IMG/VR virus record: IMGVR_UViG_3300048592_000443
Span: 1-64,000 of that record
Length of the DNA: 64,000 bases
Reading direction: 5' to 3' (one strand)
Source: a virus
The first letter of the stretch is position 1; every line of letters starts with the position of its first letter. Below are positions 32,001 to 40,481 of this stretch, one piece after another. Position numbers and translations under genes: made by a program. The notes below the pieces were generated by a model. That model searched no databases. It saw nothing but the letters and a program-made list of their open reading frames with translations, and had not been told where the DNA came from.

Positions 32001-32604
32001 CGACAGTCGAGGCGTTTGATGCCTGGGTGATCAGGTCAACAACATTTGCTGTGGTGACGCCGGTTTCGCCCCAGACGCCGAACTGCTTTGCAACAATCTC
32101 AGCCGCCGGCCCTAGTTCAATACCAGCGGCGGCGGCAAGGGCGAGTGTGTGATCCGTCGCCTCTGCCATCACCTGAGAGACAGGCACGCCGCCCTTGACC
32201 AGCTCAGTCATCGCCGCGATTGACTGAGATGCGGAATAGGCGGTATCGATGCCGAGTTGTAATGCCTTGTCGCTTACGTCGTCGAAACTGAAGCCAGCAT
32301 CAGCCAGGGCCGTACCAGAGACGGCGGCGAGATTGTTAACCGCGCCCTCGAACTCACCCGCAACACTGACACTCTGGGCAATCGCGCCGCCAATGCCCTG
32401 CACCAGTTGCGCACCAGCGGTAATAGCCGCCTCGCCAATCTTGCGAAGCGCGCCAATGCCGACTTGCTCAAGTGCTGAGAAGCCGCCGCCGCTGTCTTTG
32501 GCCTTATTGCCGATCTGGCCTACGGCATCGCCCGCCCGCCCTAGTTCGCTGTAGAACGAACCAGGGTCGAGTACTAACTTGATGCCAATTTCCTGAAGTG
32601 CCAT
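29083..32604 (-). CDS. Tail tape measure protein
   Basis: 1,173 residues, the longest gene. The N-terminal third matches TP901-type tape measure proteins: FEGAVNNLAAVSG, then AASIAAMTELVKGG-like and SASDAGTSFKTFLARLIPS stretches. Hydrophobic helices lie around 440-600, coiled coil follows at ~850-1050, and a repeated SLLGISSPSKVFANEVGYPI / QLGIRSPSIVFAQQVGMPIS pair is near 800 and 1115. It sets tail length (on the usual ratio about 170-180 nm) and follows the chaperone genes as expected. Confidence 0.92.
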   Translation of the reverse strand: MALQEIGIKLVLDPGSFYSELGRAGDAVGQIGNKAKDSGGGFSALEQVGIGALRKIGEAAITAGAQLVQGIGGAIAQSVSVAGEFEGAVNNLAAVSGTALADAGFSFDDVSDKALQLGIDTAYSASQSIAAMTELVKGGVPVSQVMAEATDHTLALAAAAGIELGPAAEIVAKQFGVWGETGVTTANVVDLITQASNASTVGAEDLALGLAQAGGTAKTAGVEFDELVQSMALIAPNFSSASDAGTSFKTFLARLIPSTAPAKDAMAELGLMTTNTTKIFEYLTEKGITPLGNDLDTLGNQFTAFAAQQGWTAKETQKVWSSFDQSVFYDMEGSFVGMEEAARLLQTATADLSEEQRLSAFQTIFGADAIRAAAAVANAGAEGFNAMGDSMAAAGTASETAAIQNQGFDFAMDQLAGTLETIQIIIGTALLPILTQFIEGTILPGLAIVAQFAGALTGNQEALASLSPPLQQVATVLQILADAFMEAGPFSIEFAEALSLVHPALQPLMLGVNQVVSFLQNNWQAAVAVAGGILAAALVPALAAGAAAFGAAVVAAAPVIAIFAAVGVAAAALKGAWDSNFGGIQEKTQTAMAAVQKVITSVLGVVTEFWNRNGADIMATAQRTWSQVQEIVGTVVAIVAEIVTRVFSTIADFLNEHGATIQRVLDFAWNNIRNTIDLVMNTIQGIVTTILGIVTGDWEKASEGIQQIVDGISDYLTDTFNNIVSLITDLGPDFLSAASELGQNIIDGIVNAVSAGASAIAEAASSAAQAALDAAKSLLGISSPSKVFANEVGYPITQGVAQGILDGIPEVADAIEELAGETKDKAIKAFEGIGQAAAKMFDDALSGRLGIIRTRQQALRDWGKFEDKLVELREQRRAGVTTDEQREEMHGLLRRRAELAALRDKGEAYDEEEYNTIVARMSALQTEISGNRAKLDAEYQRLSARMQEAERMRAAAQNEASEIAKVDAVAARDYLALREDQILKILELEAERDGAETKEQQARANRILELERAAQAAELEQFKIAMEKRQKELASVGDDFEKTGVSIVDGLIKGIQEKSDALSSALSEVMANALRVAQQQLGIRSPSIVFAQQVGMPISEGVALGVQQAMPVAMGAVANMAAGLVRPAAPALARGGSVSSSTVNNFNYSPSYGSAPRQPSQDFAVMRAFATSG

Positions 32605-32661
32605 AACGACAAGCGCCGCCTATCGTGTGATAGGCGGCGTGCGCGCGGGTGATGCGGTTAT

Positions 32662-33087
32662 CTAGCGCGGGCGATTGACGATGTAATGATCGGTGATGGC
32701 GTTGATCTGGTTCTTACTGCGGTAAACAGCGAGGCAGAGCGCTTGATAGTCAGGATCTAATCTATCCCATCGGGCGGGCTCAATCCCCCAGGCCATCGCG
32801 CACAGGTACATTTCAAGTACGCAGCTGTATTCAAACCCCGCCGATGGCACCTTCCAGGTGAAGATGTCACGCCCTTTATACGTCGGCCCCGTTGCCGTTG
32901 GGTGATACGGCGGGCGGAAAGGTGGCAAGGTGCGCTTGTACGCCCTCCTCTGATACCGCAGAGCGCTGGGTGAGTGCCTGATAGAACTCTTGCAGATCCT
33001 CGGTTGAGCCAATCGCAACGTGCAAGAGCCAGACGATCCGGTCATTTTCCGCTGGTGTGTAGCGGTCAAAGTAGGGCAGTTCCACAC
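32662..33087 (-). CDS. Tail assembly chaperone, downstream frame (gpT-like)
   Basis: The frame is open from 33087, but the part up to about 32960 is the antisense-free overlap with the upstream chaperone and has no credible start. The likely product is the part after about 32930: FTWKVPSAGFEYSCVLEMYL and CAMAWGIEPARWDRLDPDYQ. A position just before the tape measure and a different frame from the preceding gene suggest expression by ribosomal frameshifting (+1 or -2). An internal ribosome-site-like AGAGGAGG lies at 32944-32951. Confidence 0.65.
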   Translation of the reverse strand: MWNCPTLTATHQRKMTGSSGSCTLRLAQPRICKSSIRHSPSALRYQRRAYKRTLPPFRPPYHPTATGPTYKGRDIFTWKVPSAGFEYSCVLEMYLCAMAWGIEPARWDRLDPDYQALCLAVYRSKNQINAITDHYIVNRPR

Positions 33088-33496
33088 CTTCCAGGCTCAG
33101 AGAGCGGCGCACGCGCTGCGCGGCGGCGGCAATCTCTTCATCGCTCGTGTCAAGCGGCTCGATTGCCGTGATTGCCGCGATGCGCAGGAAACGCTCATTC
33201 GCCTCACCCATGGCCCACCGGCCCCAGCGGTCAAGCGCCGCCAGATAGTCAGGGTGATTTTCGTTGCGCTCTTCCCGGATTTCGCCGCCCATGTCCACCC
33301 GCTCAACCGGCGGCTCAGGCAGTTTGTGCTCATGGGCCGCCGGCAGCGCCCTGGCCTCCGCCCTGACAGTCTCCGCGATGCGCTGCAAGGTTGTCGGGCT
33401 GAGTTTGTGCAACTCGACTTCGATCCCCGTGTCCCTGAACAGGTGGCGAGGGCGGGCGTTGACGCGCCGGCCGCGCGTGATAGGAATGGGCTCCAT
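32876..33496 (-). CDS. Tail assembly chaperone, upstream frame (gpG-like)
   Basis: 206 residues, helical and charged. Its place between the tail-tube gene and the tape measure, and the overlapping second frame at its 3' end, are those of lambda gpG/gpGT-type chaperones, which coat the tape measure before tube assembly. The C-terminus (PPAVSPNGNGADV) is low-complexity, as if the shift site lies near it. Confidence 0.72.
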   Translation of the reverse strand: MEPIPITRGRRVNARPRHLFRDTGIEVELHKLSPTTLQRIAETVRAEARALPAAHEHKLPEPPVERVDMGGEIREERNENHPDYLAALDRWGRWAMGEANERFLRIAAITAIEPLDTSDEEIAAAAQRVRRSLSLEGVELPYFDRYTPAENDRIVWLLHVAIGSTEDLQEFYQALTQRSAVSEEGVQAHLATFPPAVSPNGNGADV

Positions 33497-33551
33497 AATC
33501 CTCCCTTATGGCGTCAGGGGCCGGGCAACCGCTGCCCGGCCCCATACTCGA

Positions 33552-35108
33552 CTAGAGGAGCGCACTTGCACCGATCAGCAGCACGCCGTCAGTACCGGCG
33601 GCGCCGTCGCGCCCGGCAACCCCGAGAAAGGCACAGTTGAGATCGGGCGTGCTGTTCGGCACCGCGACGCGGTTGACTTGCTGGAACGAAGGCCATCCCT
33701 GCACCCGGCTACTCAACTCGCCGTTGCCAACATCGGCCCAATCGTGACCGCCGTTCAGGGTCGCCTGAATGCGCGCGGCCGGGGTTGCCGTGTTGTACAC
33801 CGTGTACCCAACCTCAGGCGTTGCGAACACGATATCGGTGATGGTACTCGCACCCGCAATCGCCTGCTGCGCCCAACTCACCCCGGCATTGCGGGTGTAG
33901 TAGCGCGAGGCGCCGCCCACCCACCAGTGATACGCATCCTTGACACTGACCGCCGTCAGGGCCGCCGCACCGGGCGCAGCGCTCGCGGTCTGCCACGATG
34001 TACCACCGTTCGCGCTATAGACCACGGTCGCGGCGGCGCCCACGGCAACCAGGGTAGAGGCCCCGTCGCCGTGAATGCGGTTGAGGTTCTGCGTGGTCGC
34101 GTCGCCCGCGTCGAGGGTCGTAACGCCCTGGGTGACGCTGGTCAGGCTATAGATATAGCCGCCATCGCCAACCAGATAGGCCTGGAACGGGTTTGCGACG
34201 AAAATATCGTTGGGCTCTTTCGTCGCGACGATGCCGGTTGTGACTTCGGTGAAACTGCCGAGGGTGCCGTCAAGCGAGTTGATCGCCGCATAGGCGTAGG
34301 AACCTGCGTCATTCGAGACGACGATCAGGTAATCGCCCATGATGTCGATTGCCGAGGGCTGCTCACTCGTGGTGAGATAGGTGAGCGGATACTGATAGAC
34401 CGTGGTTGCGCCTGTCACCGCGTCGCGGTTAACATACACAACCTCGGCTTGCAGGCCGGGTGAGGCGGCGCCGCTGCTCTGCGTCACGGCATACAGGCGG
34501 GTCGCGCCGTCATCGGCCGGGCCGCAGTTGCCGCAGTTCACCCCGCCGCCCCATACCACGTCAACCACCTCGCGGTCAACCCCGGTCGCGGCCTTCTCGC
34601 CAAACGATAGGCGCCCAACCTTGTACATCTCGGCGATCTTGAGACTGTACGCATTGGTCAGCGCCTCGTCGCCGTCCTGGGGAAACACGTCGCCGCCGTC
34701 GCGGTCCTCTGCGATACAGCCGCCGTAGACTTCCACGTAATCCCAACCGTTATTGAAATCGGCCAGGCTCTTGCAGTTGCCCACGGGGCGATACAGGTTG
34801 AACTCGCAGCCTTGCTTGCCGAGGTCGCGCGGCACAAAGCCGATCTTTTCCATCAGGGTCAGATTGGCCGTGCCGAGATCGGGCTGTGACCGCTGCCGGC
34901 CCACGATCTGATACCTGTCAGTGACGACGGGATCTTTGACGTAGATCGGGTCAACCGACCCGTAACTCTCCGACACGCCGTCAAGCATCGCGTACTGTGC
35001 ATTCAGCCCGTAATAGGCCCATGCGCTGTTGGGGAATGGCCCGCCGATCTGAAAGAACAGGCGGTTCATTCGCTGCGTATAAATGTCGCTCCGAGTGAGA
35101 CGCGGCAT
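33552..35108 (-). CDS. Tail-tube-type protein with BNR/YCF48-like propeller
   Basis: 518 residues. The N-terminal ~250 residues are beta-rich with paired Cys (NCGNCG near 193) and come at the position of the major tail protein. The C-terminal half has Asp-box repeats typical of BNR/YCF48 propellers: SANGGTSWQTA, TRNAGVSWAQQ and TLNGGHDWADV. A tube protein bearing a displayed propeller is a reasonable reading. An alternative is a distinct tail decoration protein, with the true tube gene unrecognised. Confidence 0.68.
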   Translation of the reverse strand: MPRLTRSDIYTQRMNRLFFQIGGPFPNSAWAYYGLNAQYAMLDGVSESYGSVDPIYVKDPVVTDRYQIVGRQRSQPDLGTANLTLMEKIGFVPRDLGKQGCEFNLYRPVGNCKSLADFNNGWDYVEVYGGCIAEDRDGGDVFPQDGDEALTNAYSLKIAEMYKVGRLSFGEKAATGVDREVVDVVWGGGVNCGNCGPADDGATRLYAVTQSSGAASPGLQAEVVYVNRDAVTGATTVYQYPLTYLTTSEQPSAIDIMGDYLIVVSNDAGSYAYAAINSLDGTLGSFTEVTTGIVATKEPNDIFVANPFQAYLVGDGGYIYSLTSVTQGVTTLDAGDATTQNLNRIHGDGASTLVAVGAAATVVYSANGGTSWQTASAAPGAAALTAVSVKDAYHWWVGGASRYYTRNAGVSWAQQAIAGASTITDIVFATPEVGYTVYNTATPAARIQATLNGGHDWADVGNGELSSRVQGWPSFQQVNRVAVPNSTPDLNCAFLGVAGRDGAAGTDGVLLIGASALL

Positions 35109-35117
35109 GGTTGCTCC

Positions 35118-36398
35118 CTAGAACGAATAGCCTAGCACTTGCTGATTGTCTTTCACCCGGCGCCAGACGTGGATATGCCCCCGTCTCGTGCCGAATGGAT
35201 TGTCAAGATCAGCCGTGCTGATAGCGTATGCTTCATCATTCGCGCCCGCCGTGCGGGCCATGTCGAATTGCCAGTGGTGCAGGCGTTGCCTGACACCTTC
35301 GCACGCGCAGATCGGCCCTTCCAGTTCGGCCAGGGCCATGTACGTGACGAACTCCTGCCACGACCGATCCATCTGCCCGTTAGTCAATGGCAAGCCGGCG
35401 AGGTAGCGAACCTCGGCCCGATCCGGCTCGAAACCAGTTGACCAGTTGACCCGCAACCACTCGCCCGATGTGCTGTTATAGACAGCCTCACCCGGCGTAA
35501 CGATGCCGTTTGCCGCGTCCCTGATGCCAACGCGGGCAACGGCCTTGCCCACGGCGGCAGGATCAGACGCATTCGGCTCATATGGCGAGGCGCCTGAGGT
35601 CAGGCACCAGAACGGCCATGGCTGCGTTTCCCAAATGAGCGTTGCCTGCGCGTCGTCAACGGTCTGCCCATTCGGGTTAATGTACTCGCGATAGATCGTC
35701 AGGCTCTCGGCATAGATTGTCTCGTCTGCCGGGTCATAGTAGGTTGTGGGGTCAACCACGTCGGCATACAGGATCGGCCTGACGATCTGCCAGACGTTAC
35801 CCCGGATCGTTGCCGTGCCGCCTGAGATTACCACGCTAATTGGCTGGATCTTCCAACTATCCAGCGGTGCGAGATCATCCCATCGGTCGGCTGTAGTGAA
35901 GTAGGCGGCAATCTGCGACGTGTCAGCAACGGTCGTGGTAATCGTCGCGGTGAAGGTGTCAATCAGCCCGTCGTTATTCGCATCAGACAGGGTGACAGCG
36001 GCATCGCCAATGCTCGTGCGCGTGAGCGCGCCGACAGACCGCACCTGCTTATAGGGCAGTTGCACGCTGATCGCCCGGTCAATCGCGCCCCAATCGCCGT
36101 AGCGCCATTCCGTCTGATTGAACCGACGCGGCCACTCGACACTATCAGTCCGATAGCGCGGCGCAACGTCATACCTGAGCCAGTCGCGTAGTTTGCGCTC
36201 CGCAACGTCAATCGCCTGCCTGATGCTTGACCGGCTCATCGCGTAGGCGTTCTGCCAGTCCTCTTCATACAGCACATCGTCACAGGGGTTGGCGCTCTGC
36301 AACGTCGCGTTGTCGAGTTGCCAGAACCGATACGGGTGCATCTTGACGATGCGCCTGAACTGTTCCAGTGACAAGAGGGTGACAGGTTGCCCAGTCAT
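35118..36398 (-). CDS. Head-tail connector-like structural protein
   Basis: 426 residues from the ATG at 36398, which overlaps the stop of the gene before. The helical N-terminus (RSSIRQAIDVAERKLRDWLR) resembles the start of phage adaptor proteins, followed by a long beta-rich insert with an EF-like DANNDGLIDTF segment and a C-terminal helical part. Its position before the tail-tube gene fits a connector. Confidence in the exact role is modest. Confidence 0.58.
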   Translation of the reverse strand: MTGQPVTLLSLEQFRRIVKMHPYRFWQLDNATLQSANPCDDVLYEEDWQNAYAMSRSSIRQAIDVAERKLRDWLRYDVAPRYRTDSVEWPRRFNQTEWRYGDWGAIDRAISVQLPYKQVRSVGALTRTSIGDAAVTLSDANNDGLIDTFTATITTTVADTSQIAAYFTTADRWDDLAPLDSWKIQPISVVISGGTATIRGNVWQIVRPILYADVVDPTTYYDPADETIYAESLTIYREYINPNGQTVDDAQATLIWETQPWPFWCLTSGASPYEPNASDPAAVGKAVARVGIRDAANGIVTPGEAVYNSTSGEWLRVNWSTGFEPDRAEVRYLAGLPLTNGQMDRSWQEFVTYMALAELEGPICACEGVRQRLHHWQFDMARTAGANDEAYAISTADLDNPFGTRRGHIHVWRRVKDNQQVLGYSF

Positions 36399-36724
36399 TA
36401 CGAGCCGCCTATCTGGAACAGGAAGAGCACGCCGCCGGCAATGGGCAACCACAGCCCGAATGCAGTTGCGACCGGGGCGCCTGCTACCTGAGTGACAAGG
36501 AATGCCGCCGGGAGCGCAAGCCAGAATGAGACGCAGAGCGGGCAGGCCAGCCCGCGCGCAATCCAGTGCGAGCGGCGCCGGTTGCCCTCGGCGTTGTCTG
36601 GCAGTCGAGATGCCGCCGCCCTGAGCCGGTCAAACACGTCGAATGGCCCTTCCTCGCGCGTGACCATCATGGCCAGTCGGTAGACGGCTAGGATTGCAGC
36701 GGTTGTGAACAGGGCGAGTGTCAT
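36398..36724 (-). CDS. DUF1360-like membrane protein
   Basis: 108 residues. The pattern AVYRLAMMVTREEGPFDVFD with a basic linker and then ACPLCVSFWLALPAAF matches DUF1360 phage membrane proteins. Hydrophobic segments lie near 5-20 and 62-105. The function is unknown. Its start lies 16 bases downstream of a terminator-like hairpin containing the dispersed palindrome. Confidence 0.75.
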   Translation of the reverse strand: MTLALFTTAAILAVYRLAMMVTREEGPFDVFDRLRAAASRLPDNAEGNRRRSHWIARGLACPLCVSFWLALPAAFLVTQVAGAPVATAFGLWLPIAGGVLFLFQIGGS

Positions 36725-36726
36725 AG

Positions 36727-36765
36727 AAAAAGGCTGATGCGTGCGACAGGTCGCACAGATCAGCC
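36727..36765 (-). terminator. Hairpin terminator/attenuator built on the dispersed palindrome
   Basis: On the minus strand GGCTGAT pairs with ATCAGCC (outer arms), and inside them lies a perfect GTGCGAC-CT-GTCGCAC (36741-36756). The hairpin is followed by a T-rich run, TTTTTCT, just before the DUF1360 ATG. It has all parts of an intrinsic terminator, placed within the tail/sugar operon. Confidence 0.7.
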
Positions 36766-36917
36766 GTCAAAGCGGGCGGATATTCGTTTGTAACCTCGTC
36801 TCTCCGAGGCGTCACGCCTGTACTGCCTACGCGACACGCTATCTCTACAGGCCAGCGTTTACCTGTATTGAACCACGGTCGCAACGGGCATCGCAGATAG
36901 CGGCAGTCGCCACCTGA

Positions 36918-36953
36918 ATTATAGCATAGCCGTCAACGTGCGACAGGTCGCAC
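36918..36953 (-). promoter_or_regulatory. Extended -10 promoter with palindromic operator
   Basis: On the minus strand, TTGAC-N5-TGCTATAAT at 36936-36918, with the palindrome GTGCGAC-CT-GTCGCAC (36938-36953) just upstream of it. It probably starts transcription of the genes from 36724 leftward, restarting after the sugar genes. The intervening ~190 bases carry no gene I can support. Confidence 0.6.
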
Positions 36954-37357
36954 TAGCGGGGCGGCACGAACTCCGGCCAGTGCCAGGTGCCGCCGGCCGG
37001 CGCCTCTGTTGCGTCGTGCCAGGCGACCGCAGTAAAGGGCGGCTCGTTCACTGGAAAGACAGTAAGCGCCTGCATAGTCACCTCGCCTACGCCCTCAGGC
37101 ACGGTGAATGCCGGATCGGTGATGATTGCCGGAACATGCTTGTCGCCATACACGAAATGCACAACCCGACCCACGCTCGGAACCTGCTGCGGCTGACCCT
37201 GGTAGGGGTTTGCGATATTCTTCTCACTCACCTTGCGTTTCTCCTGTCGCTTTTTCCACTCATCAGCGGCATACAGCGCGTATGCCGGATCGTCACCCCG
37301 TCTGATGTGCCGATAGTAAATATCCTGCCAGGTGGAAGGGCGGCGCGACACTGTCAC
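36953..37357 (-). CDS. Phage protein of unknown function
   Basis: 134 residues from a GTG overlapping the previous stop. A helical basic N-terminus is followed by a beta-rich barrel-like part (VGRVVHFVYGDKHVPAIITD) and the ending AVAWHDATEAPAGGTWHWPE, a segment I associate with small structural phage proteins. Its role is not known. Its stop codon overlaps a dispersed palindrome. Confidence 0.6.
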   Translation of the reverse strand: MTVSRRPSTWQDIYYRHIRRGDDPAYALYAADEWKKRQEKRKVSEKNIANPYQGQPQQVPSVGRVVHFVYGDKHVPAIITDPAFTVPEGVGEVTMQALTVFPVNEPPFTAVAWHDATEAPAGGTWHWPEFVPPR

Positions 37358-40209
37358 CCCTGCTTGCGCGGGCGCCCGCGCTGCTTGTGCTGCTGCGCCT
37401 TGTTCTCGACGGCCCGATCAAGCGCCGCCTTGTCGAATGCCGCCGCGATCTCTGCGGCATCTGCGACTGGCGCATCGTCGTCACTCGCCGCCGCCGCGCG
37501 CTCTGCGGCAAACTGCGCCGGGGCGGGTGCTGTGACGCGCTGTGCGGGCTCAGGAGCGGCGATAGGCGCCGGGGGCGGCTGATGCGACACGGGCGCGGGC
37601 GCGGGGCTCTCAGCGGCGTCTAGCGCCCTCCGAAAGCCGATGCCCTCCATAAAAGCAACATCTTCATTCCAGACGGCGATTAGGCGCTGATCGCCACCGT
37701 AGGTGTAGCGCACGGGTCGCCCGTCAACGCGCTTCGTGCGGCTTTGCACGTTGGTCGTACCGGCCTTGTTGCCGGTATACTCCATAAGGGTCTGGCCCGC
37801 TTGCAGGTCCATACTCATGATCTCCCCTTCCGTGAGTGACTGTCGTATTCGCATCAAGGCCGCGCCAGACGGCCCGCAACCGCATGCCATCGGTTTTACT
37901 CCCTCGTATCTGCCCCGGATCAGCGGTGCAAGTTTCTCGCCATTGGCCCATGCCGCATTCCGTTGCGTGCCTGAATACTTCCGATAGCCGAGCAAGGCGC
38001 CGGGTTGCCTGACACCGCAGAAACCACGGGCGGCGAGCTTCGCGAAGAAATCCCAATCTTCCCAACCCGGCAACGCCTCGTCAAAGCCGTCAACCGCTCG
38101 CGCCCATTCGGTAGGGACAAGAGCGGTAACGGCGTGCTGACCCTTCACGAACCAGGCCTGCGGGTCATACTCTGGCGCTTGGTCCTCCCACGGGTCGCGC
38201 CCCTGTTCAAAGTTGACCCAATCCGAGTACACATACTTGCCGGTCAAGGCTTGCTTTTTGAACATCAGGCGCAGCGCATCAGGATCGGCTAGCCAATCAT
38301 CGGCATCAAGGAACAGGACCAGCGGCGCAGTTGCGGCATGCAACCCCAGGTTGCGCGCGGCGGCAGGCCCGCGCCCGCCCTCGGTCTGCAACACCTTGCA
38401 GAACGGGTATGCGGGCAGATCAAGATCCTCGCCGCTGTCATTCACGACAATACATTCCCATTGGCGATAGGTCTGCATCAGCAGGCTATCAATTGCGCCG
38501 GGCAGGTAGCGGGCGTGGTTTGGCCCAACGGGAATGATGACGCTGATCAGCGGTCGCGCGTAACTCAGGACCGTGGGCGGCTTCTCGGAGGGTGCTGCGA
38601 ACGGGAATTGACGGTCGCGCATCCAGGGGTGATAGCCCGAATAGTCGAAATAGCGCCGTGTCTTACTGGCGCCCCCCGCGTGATTGCGATACCAGATCCA
38701 TGGCTCGTCTGCCACCTTGCGCGCGGCGTAGCCGACTGAGAGCCCGCGCGTATAGAACTCGGCATCTTCACCCGGCGCAAACACCTGACGATAGCCGCCG
38801 GCCCGTTGCCAGAGTGAGCGCCGGAACATCGCCGCCGTTGGCACACAGGTGCGCGGGGGATTGCCCGGCGTGCTCTGATGCTCCCAATCAAAGGCGGGCG
38901 GGAATGCCGAGGGCGTGACCCTGCCATCGTCGGCAAGCAAGCCAAGGCCAGTATACGCAATGCCGAGGGCGCGATCTGCTTTCAAGGCGGCGCGGCAGAC
39001 CCGAATATAGTCAGGTGCGAGTTGATCATCTGCGTCGAGACAGATCACATACTCGCACTCGGTTGCCGCAACGCCGTTGTTTCGCGCGGCGGCTACACCT
39101 TGATTGGACTGAGGAATATAGCGCACGCCAGCGGCGGCATGCACCGCTAGTGCATCAAGCGCAACATCATCGGTATGGTCTGTGCTGCCATCATTGACAA
39201 TGACAATTTCGTCAGGCGCATCAGACTGCACTAGCAGACTGTCAACGGCGCCTTTCAAGTATTGACCATAGTTATAACTGGTCACAACCACACATACCCG
39301 GTGCCGCTCGCGCGCCTTCTCCTCTGCGATGCGATGGTACAGATCAACATAGGCGCGCATGGCCGCGTCCCATGTGCATGATACGCCTGTGATTGCGGCA
39401 TTCTGGCTGTACTGCTGCCAGTTATCCATCAGCGCATAATAGCCCTGGTATAGCCCCTCGGTGTCGCCGGGCTCGACAAGCCAACCCGTAATACCGTGTT
39501 CTACCAGATCGGACGTGCCACACCAGCGATAGCCGAGGATTGGCACGCCGGCCGCCATCGCCTCTAGCGTGCCAATGCCAAATGTCTCAGGCGTCGTTGC
39601 GAGGTATACCGAGGCGTGTCTGATGAACGTCCGCATTTTGTCGTGAGGCTGCACGCCAATCACGAACAGGGTTTCAGGTCGCGTGCCGGCGTCACCAAAG
39701 GTCGTGATGACTGGCACGCCGCGCCGCGCAAGCGCACAGGCCGGGCGCGGGTCGCATACGTCACTGCTACGGCTCTTATTCCACAGCGCATAGCCGCGCC
39801 GCTCTTCTCTCGACAGGGGTGCCCACTCGGCCGGGTCAATGCCATGGCCGATGACGAGCGGATCGAGGCGCATATCGCGCTTGAACGTCTCTGCGACCCA
39901 GGGCGAGGGAACGGTGATCACGCGAGCGCCGCGCGCCGTCGCCGCAATACGCTTGTTCGCCTCGTAATGCCAGGCCTGATACTTCTCGTGCGGCAAATCC
40001 TCAACATACAGCCCGTGGCAGTGCAGCACGTCAACGTTGCGCCCGTTGCTCTCGATATGACAGGCGGTTACATCTGCCGTATCGGGCGATCCGACCAACT
40101 CAACCCCATAGCGCGGCAACAGGTCATACTGCGCCTTGACAATGCGACCAATGCCGTTGTTGTCGTCAACGGCAGTCGGGTCAGGAGTGAGGTGTAGGCG
40201 GAGGGTCAT
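37354..40209 (-). CDS. Three-domain glycosyltransferase (GT4-GT2-GT2) with unknown tail
   Basis: 951 residues. Residues ~1-290 are a GT-B (GT4-like) enzyme with PETFGIGTLEAMAAGVPILG near 206-225. Residues ~300-520 are a GT-A family 2 domain (VVVTSYNYGQYL, NDGSTDHTDD, CLDADDQLAPDYI with DxD). Residues ~545-760 are a second GT2 domain (VIIPVGPNHARYL, FLDADDWLADPD). The ~160-residue C-terminal part is Pro/Ala-rich and ends RGRPRKQG. It would build a short sugar chain on an unknown acceptor, perhaps virion protein, phage DNA or host surface. Confidence 0.85.
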   Translation of the reverse strand: MTLRLHLTPDPTAVDDNNGIGRIVKAQYDLLPRYGVELVGSPDTADVTACHIESNGRNVDVLHCHGLYVEDLPHEKYQAWHYEANKRIAATARGARVITVPSPWVAETFKRDMRLDPLVIGHGIDPAEWAPLSREERRGYALWNKSRSSDVCDPRPACALARRGVPVITTFGDAGTRPETLFVIGVQPHDKMRTFIRHASVYLATTPETFGIGTLEAMAAGVPILGYRWCGTSDLVEHGITGWLVEPGDTEGLYQGYYALMDNWQQYSQNAAITGVSCTWDAAMRAYVDLYHRIAEEKARERHRVCVVVTSYNYGQYLKGAVDSLLVQSDAPDEIVIVNDGSTDHTDDVALDALAVHAAAGVRYIPQSNQGVAAARNNGVAATECEYVICLDADDQLAPDYIRVCRAALKADRALGIAYTGLGLLADDGRVTPSAFPPAFDWEHQSTPGNPPRTCVPTAAMFRRSLWQRAGGYRQVFAPGEDAEFYTRGLSVGYAARKVADEPWIWYRNHAGGASKTRRYFDYSGYHPWMRDRQFPFAAPSEKPPTVLSYARPLISVIIPVGPNHARYLPGAIDSLLMQTYRQWECIVVNDSGEDLDLPAYPFCKVLQTEGGRGPAAARNLGLHAATAPLVLFLDADDWLADPDALRLMFKKQALTGKYVYSDWVNFEQGRDPWEDQAPEYDPQAWFVKGQHAVTALVPTEWARAVDGFDEALPGWEDWDFFAKLAARGFCGVRQPGALLGYRKYSGTQRNAAWANGEKLAPLIRGRYEGVKPMACGCGPSGAALMRIRQSLTEGEIMSMDLQAGQTLMEYTGNKAGTTNVQSRTKRVDGRPVRYTYGGDQRLIAVWNEDVAFMEGIGFRRALDAAESPAPAPVSHQPPPAPIAAPEPAQRVTAPAPAQFAAERAAAASDDDAPVADAAEIAAAFDKAALDRAVENKAQQHKQRGRPRKQG

Positions 40210-40481
40210 TGCGGTAACTCCGGCAATCCTTCACCTTTTTTCAGGCTTTCAATTGCAACTTGCCACGCCGCACGCCATATCATTTGATTGGAGTGCGGCA
40301 TCTTGGCCGCATACGCTACAATGCAAGCGTCATAGGCTTTTACTTCCTCAAATGGCACGCCAAGGCATACCGCCTGATGCCATGTTTGCTCTTGATCTGC
40401 AAGCATTTCATACTGCGCACGTACATCAGCCGGTAAAACTCCCATAGACAGAGCAAGGCTTTGTAGTAATTTTCCGTGCAT
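40206..40481 (-). CDS. Small helical protein of unknown function
   Basis: 91 residues. The ATG at 40481 overlaps the methyltransferase stop; a GTG one codon earlier is possible. Trp- and Met-rich helices, no recognised motif. Overlaps the glycosyltransferase gene by 4 bases, so it is part of the sugar operon. Confidence 0.6.
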   Translation of the reverse strand: MHGKLLQSLALSMGVLPADVRAQYEMLADQEQTWHQAVCLGVPFEEVKAYDACIVAYAAKMPHSNQMIWRAAWQVAIESLKKGEGLPELPQ

